From Gammaproteobacteria bacterium UBA4421 (GTDB taxonomy: Bacteria; Pseudomonadota; Gammaproteobacteria; Pseudomonadales; Azotimanducaceae): DNA of 32,459 bases. Below are positions 24,738 through 32,459 of this stretch, piece by piece; within the stretch, counting starts at the first letter, position 1; each line of letters starts with the position of its first letter. The notes beneath the pieces were generated by a model, which saw only the letters and a list, made by a program, of their open reading frames with translations, was not told the DNA's origin and ran no database searches. Position numbers and translations under genes: made by a program. The DNA lies in assembly GCA_002389675.1 (NCBI GenBank), contig DGQF01000001.1:1-32459 (forward strand), in the 5' to 3' direction.

Positions 24738-25664
24738 CTATTGCAGCTCCGCCGCATATTTCTGGGCCAAATTCGCCGCGGATGTGCCTGGGTAAGTTTC
24801 CTGCACACGCTCAAGGTACTGTTTCGCGGTCTCAGTATCGCCTAGTTTATGGTAGACGACCCCCAGCTTATATTGTGCGTCTGGCGCCTTCTGATGGTCT
24901 GGGTATAACGACGCAACCTGCATAAAAGACTGGCGGGCAAGCTCTAAATCGGTCTCGTCAACCGAATAAAGTTCGCCAATCCAGTAATACGCGTTCGGAG
25001 TATACTTACCGTTGGGAAAACGCTCGATCAAGTTCTGGAAGCCCAACAGAGAGCGATCAAATTCACGCGCCCGCATCGCTTCAAACGCTGCGTTATAAGA
25101 CTCGCGTTCACTTAAGTTTGCTGTTACCGGCGCGCCGTCATCAGCCACTCCAGGCAGTGTAGAGACTGGGCCCGGTGCAGGCTGGCTCGCAGACACCGCC
25201 ACCAATCGACGGTCCAAATCTAAATATTGCTCTTTTTGATCGCGCTGCAAACGCTTGACTAAATAAGTTTGCTCTTCCACCTGGCCTCGCAGGTTGAGCA
25301 CCTCCCGCTGCAACAATTGAAGCTGATAAAACAGCTCCGCTAGCTGACTGCCCTCACCAGAGGGGAACTGCACCGTGTTTGTTGCCGGTGACGACAAGAC
25401 CTTCGCAGATCCATCGGCGACGGTTTCAGCGCGAGGCGTCGGCTCAATCGTGGGCGGTATTTCCAAACTTCTAGGTGCCGGCGCCGGCCGCGGTTCGTTG
25501 ATCGTTTGCTCGATCACGGGCCGCGGCACACTATCTTGGCGGACATCCTCCACTGATTCCTCTACCGGTACTGCTGCACTTACCAGCACGCTCGAGCCCA
25601 AACCGGCAACTGCCCCACAAATACATAACGCGCTGGGCAGCAGGTACCGATTGATCTTTTTCAC
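24738..25664 (-). CDS. cpoB: Tol-Pal system protein CpoB (YbgF)
   Basis: The 308-residue periplasmic protein has a signal peptide (hydrophobic residues about 8-30, cleavage near A30/A31), a proline-rich linker, a trimerising coiled coil (about 108-155; LFYQLQLLQREVLNLRGQVE), and C-terminal TPRs (about 185-308; YNAAFEAMRAREFDRSL...PNAYYWIGELY). CpoB coordinates PBP1B synthesis with Tol-driven outer-membrane constriction at division. The start is GTG. The linker between signal peptide and coiled coil is long (about 75 residues) and rich in P, E and R. It is placed directly after pal, the standard order. Confidence 0.94.
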   Translation of the reverse strand: MKKINRYLLPSALCICGAVAGLGSSVLVSAAVPVEESVEDVRQDSVPRPVIEQTINEPRPAPAPRSLEIPPTIEPTPRAETVADGSAKVLSSPATNTVQFPSGEGSQLAELFYQLQLLQREVLNLRGQVEEQTYLVKRLQRDQKEQYLDLDRRLVAVSASQPAPGPVSTLPGVADDGAPVTANLSERESYNAAFEAMRAREFDRSLLGFQNLIERFPNGKYTPNAYYWIGELYSVDETDLELARQSFMQVASLYPDHQKAPDAQYKLGVVYHKLGDTETAKQYLERVQETYPGTSAANLAQKYAAELQ

Positions 25665-25701
25665 GCTAATTGTATCCCGGCAGTCATTGAGAGCCCATCA
25701 A

Positions 25702-26247
25702 TTAACGGTAGTTGAGCACAGCACGGCGATTGCGTTCCCACGCCGCTTCATTATGACCTGGATCTGCTGGCTGTTCCTCTCCATAACTCACCGTCTCTAT
25801 CTGCCCTGAGGAGACACCAGCAGAGAGCATAAAACTACGAACTGATTCAGCCCGACGCTCGCCTAACGCAAGGTTGTATTCACGGGTTCCACGCTCATCG
25901 CCATGACCCTCGATTACAATGTTTCTGTCGGCATTGCGGCGCAGAATTTGCGCGTGTAATTCCAGTGCACTTAGGTCACTTGGTGCCAAAACGGCTTGAT
26001 CATAGCCAAAATAAAACGTTCGCGACAACGGCCGGCCGTCTTCGTCAATTGCATTTCCGGCACTGTCAAAATCGGATTGAACGGGTTCAACCGGCTCTGG
26101 CTCTGGCGCAGGTTCAACGGGTGCAGGCTGTTCAAGCGGAGCAGGCTCAGGTACCGGCTCAGTGGAGGTGCTGGCACATCCAGACAAAACCAGACCGGCC
26201 AGTAAGAGACTCATCAAAGTTGTAAAACGGGGCTGGTGCATTTGCAT
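25702..26247 (-). CDS. pal: Peptidoglycan-associated lipoprotein Pal
   Basis: I choose the ATG at 26247, six bases after AAGGAG, over the adjacent TTG at 26250; this gives 181 residues. The lipobox is L-S-G-C24 followed by alanine (outer-membrane sorting). A Pro/Glu-rich linker (about 31-58) precedes the OmpA-like domain with NIVIEGHGDERGTREYNLALGERRA, which binds meso-diaminopimelate of peptidoglycan. Pal anchors the outer membrane to the wall and cycles with TolB. It is separated from tolB by 122 bases containing a strong hairpin, the only sizeable gap in the tol cluster. Confidence 0.97.
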   Translation of the reverse strand: MQMHQPRFTTLMSLLLAGLVLSGCASTSTEPVPEPAPLEQPAPVEPAPEPEPVEPVQSDFDSAGNAIDEDGRPLSRTFYFGYDQAVLAPSDLSALELHAQILRRNADRNIVIEGHGDERGTREYNLALGERRAESVRSFMLSAGVSSGQIETVSYGEEQPADPGHNEAAWERNRRAVLNYR

Positions 26248-26290
26248 CAAATTCTCCTTGTCGCGTTATGCAGCGGTTTGTTGCCAATAT

Positions 26291-26306
26291 CGGCGCGTGT
26301 GCGCCG
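26291..26306. other. GC-rich hairpin between tolB and pal
   Basis: CGGCGC (26291-26296) and GCGCCG (26301-26306) form a perfect six-pair stem with a four-base loop, in the 122-base tolB-pal spacer. No T-tract follows in the direction of transcription, so it is not a classic terminator. It could be an RNA-stability or processing element that sets pal mRNA above the upstream tol genes (inference). Confidence 0.4.
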
Positions 26307-26369
26307 GTTAAGAACACTTATTATATGCTAACGCTACATTAAGCAGCGCTCGATATCTGCCAATCCTTC

Positions 26370-27677
26370 TTAATCCTCTAAAAAAGGCGACCAGGCTGGC
26401 TCTCTAACATCGCCTGACGATGACGGTAGCCGGTACTTTACACTGCCATCGATCGACACAACAGCAAGTATACCCCTACCTTGGTCCTGAGTCGCATAGA
26501 TCAGCATTGTGCCATTCGGCGCAAGCGATGGCGATTCATCTAATGAGGTCTGGGTCAAAATCTGCAGATTATCTCGCTCTAAGTCCTGCCAGGCGATATG
26601 AAAGACACCCTCGGCGCGGTGCACAAACACGAGATGGCGACCATCGGGCAACATTTGCCCACGTGCATTATAGCTGCCGGTGAACGTCAGCCTTTCCAAA
26701 TAGTTCGTGGCCAATTCCACCTGGTATATCTGCGGCCGACCGCCTCGATCTGAAGTGAAAATAAGGTGCTTGCCGTCTGGTGTCCAACTCGGTTCGGTGT
26801 CAATGCCGTGATGTCGAGTGATCTGTCGCAAAGCGCGCGTCTGCAAATCCATAATGAAAATCTCAGGATCACCGTCTTTGGATAACACCATCGCCAAAGA
26901 CTGTCCATCAGGAGAGAAAACCGGAGCACTATTGAGGCCGCGGAAATTAGTTAGCCGTTCCCGATAAGAGCCTTCAACATCTTGAATCACAATACTGGGG
27001 CGACCCGTCTCAAACGTGACGTAAACCACTCGTTTGCCGTCCGGCGACCAATTTGCGGACAAAATAGGTTCTCTCGAACTGAAAAGTGTCCTTGAACGCT
27101 CGCCATCAGAATCGGCAATTTCCAAGCTAAATACCGCTTGCGGGCTGCCCGCATTTTGCGCCAAAACATACATTATCTTGGTCGAAAAGGCGCCTCTGAC
27201 GCCGGTGATTTCCGTGTAAACGGCGTCTGATATTTTATGCGCCACATCTCGCCATTGCGACCGACTGACCGTATAACGACGGGACAGCATCAAACGTTCG
27301 CCAGGGACATCGTACAGCTCAAAATTAACCGCCACCTCACCACTGGCGACAATACGAGCGTTGCCAATCACCAAGTAAGTCGCCTTGAGGATACGCCAGT
27401 CGCGAAAGAAAACCATTTGACGGTTATTCGGGTAAGACAACATATTCTCAGACGCTAGAGCATCAAATTGCCCGCTGCGGGCGAGATCGAATCCAATCAC
27501 GTCCGCCATTGCCGCTTCACCTGAAAGACTTGGGTCTGTTTTAAACGGCACCACCGCAATCCGTATGGGTTCGTCGACGCCTCTATCGATGATGATCGTA
27601 TCCAGAGAACCAACACCCCACGCCAACGAAGATAACCCGCTTAAGAGCATCACAAACACAATGTGGATTTTTTGCAT
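26370..27677 (-). CDS. tolB: Tol-Pal system beta-propeller protein TolB
   Basis: The 435-residue periplasmic protein has a signal peptide (about 1-21, ending S-L-A-W-G), an N-terminal alpha/beta domain (about 22-165) and a six-bladed beta-propeller with repeats of the WSPDGK, FSPDGQ and WTPDGK type (about 205-430). The usual SDRGGRPQIYQV blade is present. TolB binds Pal and is pulled off by TolA. AGGAT precedes the ATG at a normal distance. It follows tolA by 15 bases. Nothing atypical. Confidence 0.97.
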   Translation of the reverse strand: MQKIHIVFVMLLSGLSSLAWGVGSLDTIIIDRGVDEPIRIAVVPFKTDPSLSGEAAMADVIGFDLARSGQFDALASENMLSYPNNRQMVFFRDWRILKATYLVIGNARIVASGEVAVNFELYDVPGERLMLSRRYTVSRSQWRDVAHKISDAVYTEITGVRGAFSTKIMYVLAQNAGSPQAVFSLEIADSDGERSRTLFSSREPILSANWSPDGKRVVYVTFETGRPSIVIQDVEGSYRERLTNFRGLNSAPVFSPDGQSLAMVLSKDGDPEIFIMDLQTRALRQITRHHGIDTEPSWTPDGKHLIFTSDRGGRPQIYQVELATNYLERLTFTGSYNARGQMLPDGRHLVFVHRAEGVFHIAWQDLERDNLQILTQTSLDESPSLAPNGTMLIYATQDQGRGILAVVSIDGSVKYRLPSSSGDVREPAWSPFLED

Positions 27678-27692
27678 AACCTATCCTTGATA

Positions 27693-28436
27693 CTATCTAA
27701 GCAAATCTTCGGGTTGGAATAAAAAATAAAAACTACGAAAGTGTGCCTCAAAAACCCCATTGTCTAACGGCACTTCAAAACGACGTGAACGGCGCACTGC
27801 CTGCTCGGCAGACCGATCAAACGCAACGTTACCAGAAGATGTCACGACACTCACACTTACCACTTCGCCGGTCGGAATAAGTTCGACTAGCAATTTCGCC
27901 GACATGCCATTTCGAGCGCTCGGCGGACGTGACCAATTCTGTCGCACCAACTCATAGATTCCCAACCGATAAGACTGTGCAATCTGCTCAACTGAACCGG
28001 CCTGCGCTTGCGCAACCTCGTCGGCCATCACCTGCTCCATCGCCGTTTGCGCAAGCTGACTTAACCGCGCCAAGCGGGCCTGCCGCGCAGCCTCTGCGCG
28101 CGCGCGCGCTGCCTCCTCGGCCAATCTCTCGCGCTGACGCACGGCGTCATCTAGGGCCGATGAGGGCTGCACCTTCGGTTTAACTTTGACCTCAGCAGAC
28201 GGCACATTTGCGCTTTTCAACTCGGGCTTCGGCTTTGCCTTAGGTTTCGGCTTCGCTACACGCTGAGGTTTTACTTGGGGCTCAAAAACCACCAGGGATG
28301 CCATCACAACAGGCGGCTTAATACTCTGCGACACCTGCTTTTGTGGTGCCCAACCGCTCACCAGTAACCACCCAGCCAAAACATGCACACCGATAGCTAG
28401 AATCAGGGGATAGGTATATTGCCGAATCCAATACAC
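27693..28436 (-). CDS. tolA: Cell envelope integrity protein TolA (short form)
   Basis: The 247-residue protein has one N-terminal membrane helix (about 9-29, with H18 for contact with TolQR), a central periplasmic arm, and a C-terminal TonB/TolA domain (about 155-247; YELVRQNWSRP...VELIPTGEVVSVSV). The start is GTG, preceded by AAGG at seven bases. The arm is short: E. coli TolA is about 420 residues. Residues 56-91 are Lys/Pro-rich as in TonB linkers, followed by an Ala/Arg/Glu-rich helix (about 95-157). The operon order tolQ-R-A-B and the SSGNVAFDRSAEQAVRR segment support TolA rather than TonB. A (GC)7 run lies at 28096-28109. Confidence 0.92.
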   Translation of the reverse strand: MYWIRQYTYPLILAIGVHVLAGWLLVSGWAPQKQVSQSIKPPVVMASLVVFEPQVKPQRVAKPKPKAKPKPELKSANVPSAEVKVKPKVQPSSALDDAVRQRERLAEEAARARAEAARQARLARLSQLAQTAMEQVMADEVAQAQAGSVEQIAQSYRLGIYELVRQNWSRPPSARNGMSAKLLVELIPTGEVVSVSVVTSSGNVAFDRSAEQAVRRSRRFEVPLDNGVFEAHFRSFYFLFQPEDLLR

Positions 28437-28439
28437 GCC

Positions 28440-28892
28440 TCAACCTTTGAGTGTTGGCGGCTCGGTAATCAAACCCACACTTTTTGCACCCGCTTTTTGG
28501 AGCACTGTCATGACGCTAACCACATCACCATAATCCAATTGATGATCGGCCTTGATATAAACTGGCACATCGGCACGTGCTCTTAGAATCTTCCCCGCCT
28601 GCTCCTGCAAGGAAAAAAGGGTGACCCGAGCTCCGTCATCGCTGTTGCTGCCACCGGAACGCGCATCTGATAAGCCGACATTCATGAAAATGGCGCCGTC
28701 CGCGCGCATCGAAATAACCAACGGATCATCCTCGGTCGTTTCTATCGACTTCGAAGGCGCCTCAGGCAAATCTACCACTACCCCTTGCGTTAACAACGGC
28801 GCTGTCGCCATAAAAATAACCAACAACACCAGCATCACATCGATATAGGGAACGACGTTAATCTCCGACATGGGTTTACGCCGCGTCGCCAT
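28440..28892 (-). CDS. tolR: Tol-Pal system protein TolR
   Basis: TolR is the ExbD-family partner of TolQ that forms the proton channel energising TolA. The 150-residue protein has a single N-terminal membrane helix (about 16-36) containing the essential aspartate D18 in PYIDVMLVLLVIFM, and a periplasmic domain ending in a typical DYGDVVSVMTVLQKAG segment. The ATG shares its A with the tolQ stop (TAATG), and tolA follows three bases after its stop. A Gly/Ser/Asp-rich stretch at about residues 76-90 looks like an inserted loop. Confidence 0.96.
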   Translation of the reverse strand: MATRRKPMSEINVVPYIDVMLVLLVIFMATAPLLTQGVVVDLPEAPSKSIETTEDDPLVISMRADGAIFMNVGLSDARSGGSNSDDGARVTLFSLQEQAGKILRARADVPVYIKADHQLDYGDVVSVMTVLQKAGAKSVGLITEPPTLKG

Positions 28893-29584
28893 TATTCGCT
28901 TTGCGCCGGTGTTGCGTGCGCTGCACGATGCAGAATGGTTGTTAATTCATCCGCAAAAGCTTCATACCCTTTCATCAGCGATTCCACCCGAGCTGAGAAA
29001 CGATTATATCCAATGACTGCCGGAATCGCGGCAAATAAGCCCATTGCTGTCGCAACCAATGCTTCCGAAATACCAGGCGCGACCGATGCAAGGGTGGCTT
29101 GACTCATATTCGCGAGCGAGCGGAAAGAATTCATAATACCCCAAACCGTCCCAAATAATCCCACGTAAGGACTGGTAGAACCTACGGTTGCCAAAAAAGG
29201 CAAATGCGTTTCCAACCTCGCTTCCTCTCGATTCAGCGCAATGCGCATAGCGCGCTGAACCCCTTGCATCACCGCATCTGCATCGGCACCGGACTGATCC
29301 GTCAACCGGGTAAATTCTCTGAAGCCAGAGACAAAAATACGCTCGATCCCGTTCAAGGTTGCGTCTTCCCCTTCCAACTCACCGTAAAACTGACGCAGAT
29401 CAATCCCTGACCAAAAATGCGCTTCAAAATCCTCCACTTCGATACTGGCGCGGCGCAAAAATACCCAACGCTGAAAAATCATCACCCAAGACACCAGAGA
29501 CGCCAGCGCAAGCAAAGCCATAACCAGTTGCACCAACAAACTGGCGTTAACGATTAATTCAAATACGGACAGCTGCTCAGGCAC
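28892..29584 (-). CDS. tolQ: Tol-Pal system protein TolQ
   Basis: TolQ is the MotA/ExbB-family inner-membrane subunit of the Tol motor. I place the start at the GTG of 29584, five bases after AAGGAG; the GTG two codons upstream (29590) would abut that site directly. This gives 230 residues with three membrane segments (about 10-32, 130-155, 165-190) and the family-typical LPFLATVGSTSPYVGLFGTVWGIMNSF and VAPGISEALVATAMGL regions. It follows ruvB after only about 25 bases, without the ybgC gene that usually precedes tolQ. Confidence 0.96.
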   Translation of the reverse strand: MPEQLSVFELIVNASLLVQLVMALLALASLVSWVMIFQRWVFLRRASIEVEDFEAHFWSGIDLRQFYGELEGEDATLNGIERIFVSGFREFTRLTDQSGADADAVMQGVQRAMRIALNREEARLETHLPFLATVGSTSPYVGLFGTVWGIMNSFRSLANMSQATLASVAPGISEALVATAMGLFAAIPAVIGYNRFSARVESLMKGYEAFADELTTILHRAAHATPAQSE

Positions 29585-29611
29585 GATCACTCCTTAGTCC
29601 TATAAACACGC

Positions 29612-30670
29612 TCACTCTGCCACAGGGTTAGCCACAGTAGAACCGGCGTTTGAACCCCCTTGCTCGCGGGGCACCGGCAAGCCAAAGTGCTCATAGCTTC
29701 GCGCAGTGGCAATTCGGCCGCGTGGCGTTCGCATGATATACCCTTGCTGAATCAGGTATGGCTCAATTACGTCTTCGATTGTGTCGCGCTCTTCGCTAAT
29801 AGAAGCCGCTAAAGCATCCAAACCAACCGGGCCACCCGAAAAGTTATCCATAATGGTCATTAATAAACGACGGTCCATGACATCGAACCCTTCTTTGTCC
29901 ACCTTGAGCAAATTAAGGGCATCATCTGCAATCTGACCCGTGACCGTGCCATCGGCTTTAACTTGAGCAAAATCTCGAACGCGACGCAAAAGACGATTGG
30001 CAATTCGCGGCGTACCGCGGCTGCGGCGCGCCACTTCCCTTGCACCACCTGGTTCAACAACCAAATTCAATTTTACAGCCGAGCGAGACACAATGTCCGT
30101 CAACTCTTCAACCGTATAAAATTCAAGCCGTTGCACAATTCCAAAACGATCTCGCAGAGGACTGGTTAGCAGGCCAGCACGCGTGGTCGCGCCAACCAAG
30201 GTAAATGGTGGCAAGTCTAGCTTTAAGGAGCGCGCTGCAGGTCCCTCCCCAATCAATATATCTAATTGGAAATCTTCCATGGCCGGATAAAGAATTTCTT
30301 CCACAACTGGACTCAGCCGATGAATTTCATCAACAAATAACACATCCCCTTCATCAAGATTTGTGAGCATCGCCGCCAAGTCACCGGCTTTTTCCAGAAC
30401 AGGCCCAGAGGTGGATTTGATGGCTGCGCCCATTTCTCGAGCAACTATATTCGCTAAAGTCGTTTTGCCTAAGCCTGGAGGGCCAAAAATGAGGGTATGA
30501 TCAAGCGCTTCACGCCGCCCAAGGGCAGCGCGAATAAAAATATCCATTTGCTCTTTGACTGCCGTCTGACCGATATACTCGGCCAGTTTAAGAGGGCGCA
30601 AAGCATGATCATGACGCGTCTCGCCAGGCGCGGTTGAAGCGGATATCAGGCGGTCCGGCTCAATACTCAC
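29612..30670 (-). CDS. ruvB: Holliday junction branch-migration ATPase RuvB
   Basis: The 352-residue AAA+ motor has Walker A GPPGLGKT (63-70), Walker B DEIH (114-117), the sensor segment GATTRAG, the arginine-finger region LRDRFG, and the C-terminal winged-helix domain ending [15 protein letters not shown]. RuvB hexamers drive branch migration with RuvA. The start is GTG, one base after the ruvA stop. A 20-residue C-terminal tail rich in G, N and A follows the conserved end. Confidence 0.97.
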   Translation of the reverse strand: MSIEPDRLISASTAPGETRHDHALRPLKLAEYIGQTAVKEQMDIFIRAALGRREALDHTLIFGPPGLGKTTLANIVAREMGAAIKSTSGPVLEKAGDLAAMLTNLDEGDVLFVDEIHRLSPVVEEILYPAMEDFQLDILIGEGPAARSLKLDLPPFTLVGATTRAGLLTSPLRDRFGIVQRLEFYTVEELTDIVSRSAVKLNLVVEPGGAREVARRSRGTPRIANRLLRRVRDFAQVKADGTVTGQIADDALNLLKVDKEGFDVMDRRLLMTIMDNFSGGPVGLDALAASISEERDTIEDVIEPYLIQQGYIMRTPRGRIATARSYEHFGLPVPREQGGSNAGSTVANPVAE

Positions 30671-30671
30671 A

Positions 30672-31307
30672 TCAAGTTACCTTCGCAAATCCACGCAACG
30701 CCAGTCGCACCAAAGCCTCTGGCGTCATCTGCGTGTCATCTGCCTGGGTCAAAGCAGCGGCGACCGCACGTGCGGCTTCGGGGCCGCGATAACCCAACGC
30801 GACCAGCGCCCCTTCTGCTTCCATCGCAATTGCACTCAAACCCGCCCCTCTGCGCGGAATCAAAGCGTCACCATTCACCATCGGAACAACACCCGATTCC
30901 GTTAACGCATCTAACCGACTTTTCAGTTCAACCATCAATCGCTCTGCAGTTTTTTTACCGACACCCGGCACCTTGGTTAGCAATGACACGTCGTTATTAC
31001 GCAGCGCTGCGCCTAAGGAAGCGGGATCCAGCGAAGAAATTAACGCAAGGCCCAACTTCGGGCCCACTCCATTAATTTTAATGAACGCTCGAAACAGATC
31101 ACGTTCGGACTTTGCCGCAAATCCATATAACAACTGGGCATCTTCACGCACAACAAAGTGGGTGTGTAATACAACGTCGCCGCCCAGACCGGGCAGGTTC
31201 TGCAACACAGCCGCCGAGACGTCTACCTCGTAGGCAACACCAGCAATATCTACTAGCAGTGTCGAAGCATCAAACGCTATCAGTTTGCCGCTGAGTCTGG
31301 CGATCAC
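30672..31307 (-). CDS. ruvA: Holliday junction DNA helicase subunit RuvA
   Basis: The 211-residue protein has the RuvA plan: an OB-fold domain (1-65; [31 protein letters not shown]), helix-hairpin-helix domain II with [14 protein letters not shown] and [17 protein letters not shown] (about 75-130), a flexible linker, and domain III (about 160-211; [16 protein letters not shown]) that contacts RuvB. The start is GTG. It tetramerises on four-way junctions. It is placed between ruvC and ruvB as usual. Confidence 0.97.
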   Translation of the reverse strand: MIARLSGKLIAFDASTLLVDIAGVAYEVDVSAAVLQNLPGLGGDVVLHTHFVVREDAQLLYGFAAKSERDLFRAFIKINGVGPKLGLALISSLDPASLGAALRNNDVSLLTKVPGVGKKTAERLMVELKSRLDALTESGVVPMVNGDALIPRRGAGLSAIAMEAEGALVALGYRGPEAARAVAAALTQADDTQMTPEALVRLALRGFAKVT

Positions 31308-31336
31308 TTAACGTTTTCCTTGTGCTATTTCACGTT

Positions 31337-31816
31337 TTACACGGGCACAGTATTGACGTGGCAAACGGCAATGGCAAGCGCATCCGCAGCGTCTGCTTGC
31401 GGCGTGCCCGAAAGATCCAAAAGTATTTGGATCATATGCTGGACCTGCTCTTTATTCGCACGTCCAGTACCGGTGACTGCCTGCTTGACCTGTCTAGCCG
31501 CATATTCATAAATCGGCAACTGAGAGGCAACCGCAGCGGCAATAGCCACCCCTCGAGCTTGACCCAGTTTCAAGGCTGATTGCGGATTGCGCGCCAAAAA
31601 AACGCTTTCGATAGCAAATTCATCCGGCTCGTATGTTGTGATCAGATCACATACCCCCCGATAGATTTCACCAAGGCGCTCTGGCAGCGCCGGGTTACGG
31701 GTGCGAATACAGCCGCTGGCTCTGTAAGATACTTTGTGCCCGCGCGCGTCAACGACACCGTAGCCGGTCACACGTGAGCCAGGATCAATCCCTAATATAC
31801 ACCGCGCTTTAACCAC
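31337..31816 (-). CDS. ruvC: Crossover junction endodeoxyribonuclease RuvC
   Basis: The 159-residue protein carries the four catalytic acidic residues of RuvC: D11 (GIDPG), E70 (AIES), D142 and D145 (ADAADALA), matching the spacing of D7/E66/D138/D141 in E. coli. It is about 14 residues shorter than E. coli RuvC, at the C-terminus. The start is GTG with a weak ribosome-binding site, 17 bases after yebC. It resolves Holliday junctions with RuvAB. Confidence 0.96.
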   Translation of the reverse strand: MVKARCILGIDPGSRVTGYGVVDARGHKVSYRASGCIRTRNPALPERLGEIYRGVCDLITTYEPDEFAIESVFLARNPQSALKLGQARGVAIAAAVASQLPIYEYAARQVKQAVTGTGRANKEQVQHMIQILLDLSGTPQADAADALAIAVCHVNTVPV

Positions 31817-31833
31817 AGCATAAGCAGCTGAGA

Positions 31834-32459
31834 TTACTCAAAAGCACTGGCTGGAAAATCACCATTACTGTAGACCTCTTGAACATCATCTAAGTCTTCC
31901 AGCACGTCTAATAAGTTTAGGACCTTTTGCGCCATTTCATGATCAAATTCGGTTGTGGTCGAGGCCACCATGGTCACTTCCGAGTGATCCGGACTCATAT
32001 CCGCCGCCACCAATGCATCTACCACTTCGTTGAGCGATTCCCAAGGGGTGGTCACTGAAATTGCGCCGCCGTCTTCACTGAGAATATCATCAGCACCCGC
32101 CTCAAGAGCCACTTCCATGATTTGTTCTTCATCCGCCCCGGGAGCAAAGTTGATGATACCTTGACGGGTAAACAAATAAGCAACGGAGCCATCGGTGCCC
32201 AAATTACCACCCGCTTTGCTGAATGCGTGCCGCACTTCCGCAACGGTGCGGTTTCGATTGTCCGTCATAGCCTCAACCAGCACCGCCACCCCACCGGGGC
32301 CGTAGCCTTCATAAACCAGTTCTTCAACGTCGTTACCATCACCCCCACCGGCACCGCGCGCAATTGCACGTTCGATGGTGTCTTTAGGCATATTCGCCCC
32401 AAGTGCCTTATCAACCGCTGCGCGCAACCGCGGGTTGTCTGCAGCTTCGCCACCGCCTA
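31834..32459 (-). CDS. yebC: YebC/PmpR family protein, 5' part outside the window
   Basis: The open frame continues to the window edge: upstream of the TTG at 32427 the codons read [10 protein letters not shown], which is normal YebC sequence, so the start lies beyond the window and the gene is partial. About 208 of the usual 245 residues are present, with the conserved [43 protein letters not shown] and C-terminal VEVYSN-like DDVQEVYSN segments. Members act as DNA-binding regulators (PmpR) or, as shown more recently, in translation of polyproline stretches. yebC-ruvC adjacency is conserved. Confidence 0.95.
   Translation of the reverse strand, partial: GGGEAADNPRLRAAVDKALGANMPKDTIERAIARGAGGGDGNDVEELVYEGYGPGGVAVLVEAMTDNRNRTVAEVRHAFSKAGGNLGTDGSVAYLFTRQGIINFAPGADEEQIMEVALEAGADDILSEDGGAISVTTPWESLNEVVDALVAADMSPDHSEVTMVASTTTEFDHEMAQKVLNLLDVLEDLDDVQEVYSNGDFPASAFE

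Noticed and set aside
24707..24814. N-terminal extension of queE into the cpoB coding region
   Set aside because: The extra 36 residues are unlike QueE and overlap the end of cpoB; ATG 24706 gives the family's normal N-terminus.
25375..25809. 144-residue plus-strand frame opposite cpoB and pal
   Set aside because: Shadow frame across two certain genes with low-complexity composition.

Overview
The window looks like a chromosomal segment of a gammaproteobacterium, most likely a marine member of the Cellvibrionales/Pseudomonadales side. The basis is gene content and order: yebC-ruvCAB-tolQRAB-pal-cpoB-queE-queC-tRNA-Lys and nadA-bepA-tusA-perM-dapA-bamC-MBL closely follow the order I know from Pseudomonas. 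I see no rRNA, CRISPR array, transposase, integrase or phage gene. No stretch longer than about 140 bases lacks a gene, apart from the tRNA neighbourhood (22951-23326), which is filled by the tRNA and short spacers.

Left block (1-8709), housekeeping. Reading leftwards from 5172: tusA, perM-like, dapA, bamC, an MBL-fold hydrolase and a thioredoxin/TPR chaperone (cnoX-like). Several of these overlap by 1-4 bases, so they probably form one operon. Facing away from it are the periplasmic protease/chaperone bepA (+), nadA (-) and an unassigned glutathione-synthetase-like ATP-grasp enzyme (+).

Middle block (8743-22950), accessory and catabolic. Thirteen genes lie in short divergent and convergent units. 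They are three short-chain dehydrogenases, a D-aminoacylase-type amidohydrolase, an acyl-CoA ligase, two MFS transporters, an APH-fold kinase with its DUF6285 partner, an enoyl-CoA hydratase/isomerase, a zinc-free NADP-dependent oxidoreductase, a Rieske oxygenase and an NTF2/SnoaL-like protein. Together they suggest uptake, CoA activation and oxidative breakdown of an organic acid or lipid-like compound (inference). The kinase/DUF6285 pair is the most telling part. It resembles LvaA/LvaB of the Pseudomonas putida levulinate pathway and the kinase domain of ACAD10/11, which phosphorylate 4-hydroxyacyl-CoAs. However, the acyl-CoA dehydrogenase-like partner that normally accompanies the pair is absent here. 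There is also no regulator, thiolase, ferredoxin or reductase gene in the block. The block begins just beyond the 3' end of tRNA-Lys, a recognised island integration site in Pseudomonas.

Right block (23123-32459), housekeeping, all on the minus strand: yebC (cut by the window end), ruvC, ruvA, ruvB, tolQ, tolR, tolA, tolB, pal, cpoB, queE, queC, tRNA-Lys. This covers Holliday-junction resolution, the Tol-Pal envelope-constriction machine and preQ0/queuosine synthesis. ybgC, usual between ruvB and tolQ, is missing, and TolA is short with a TonB-like Lys/Pro linker.
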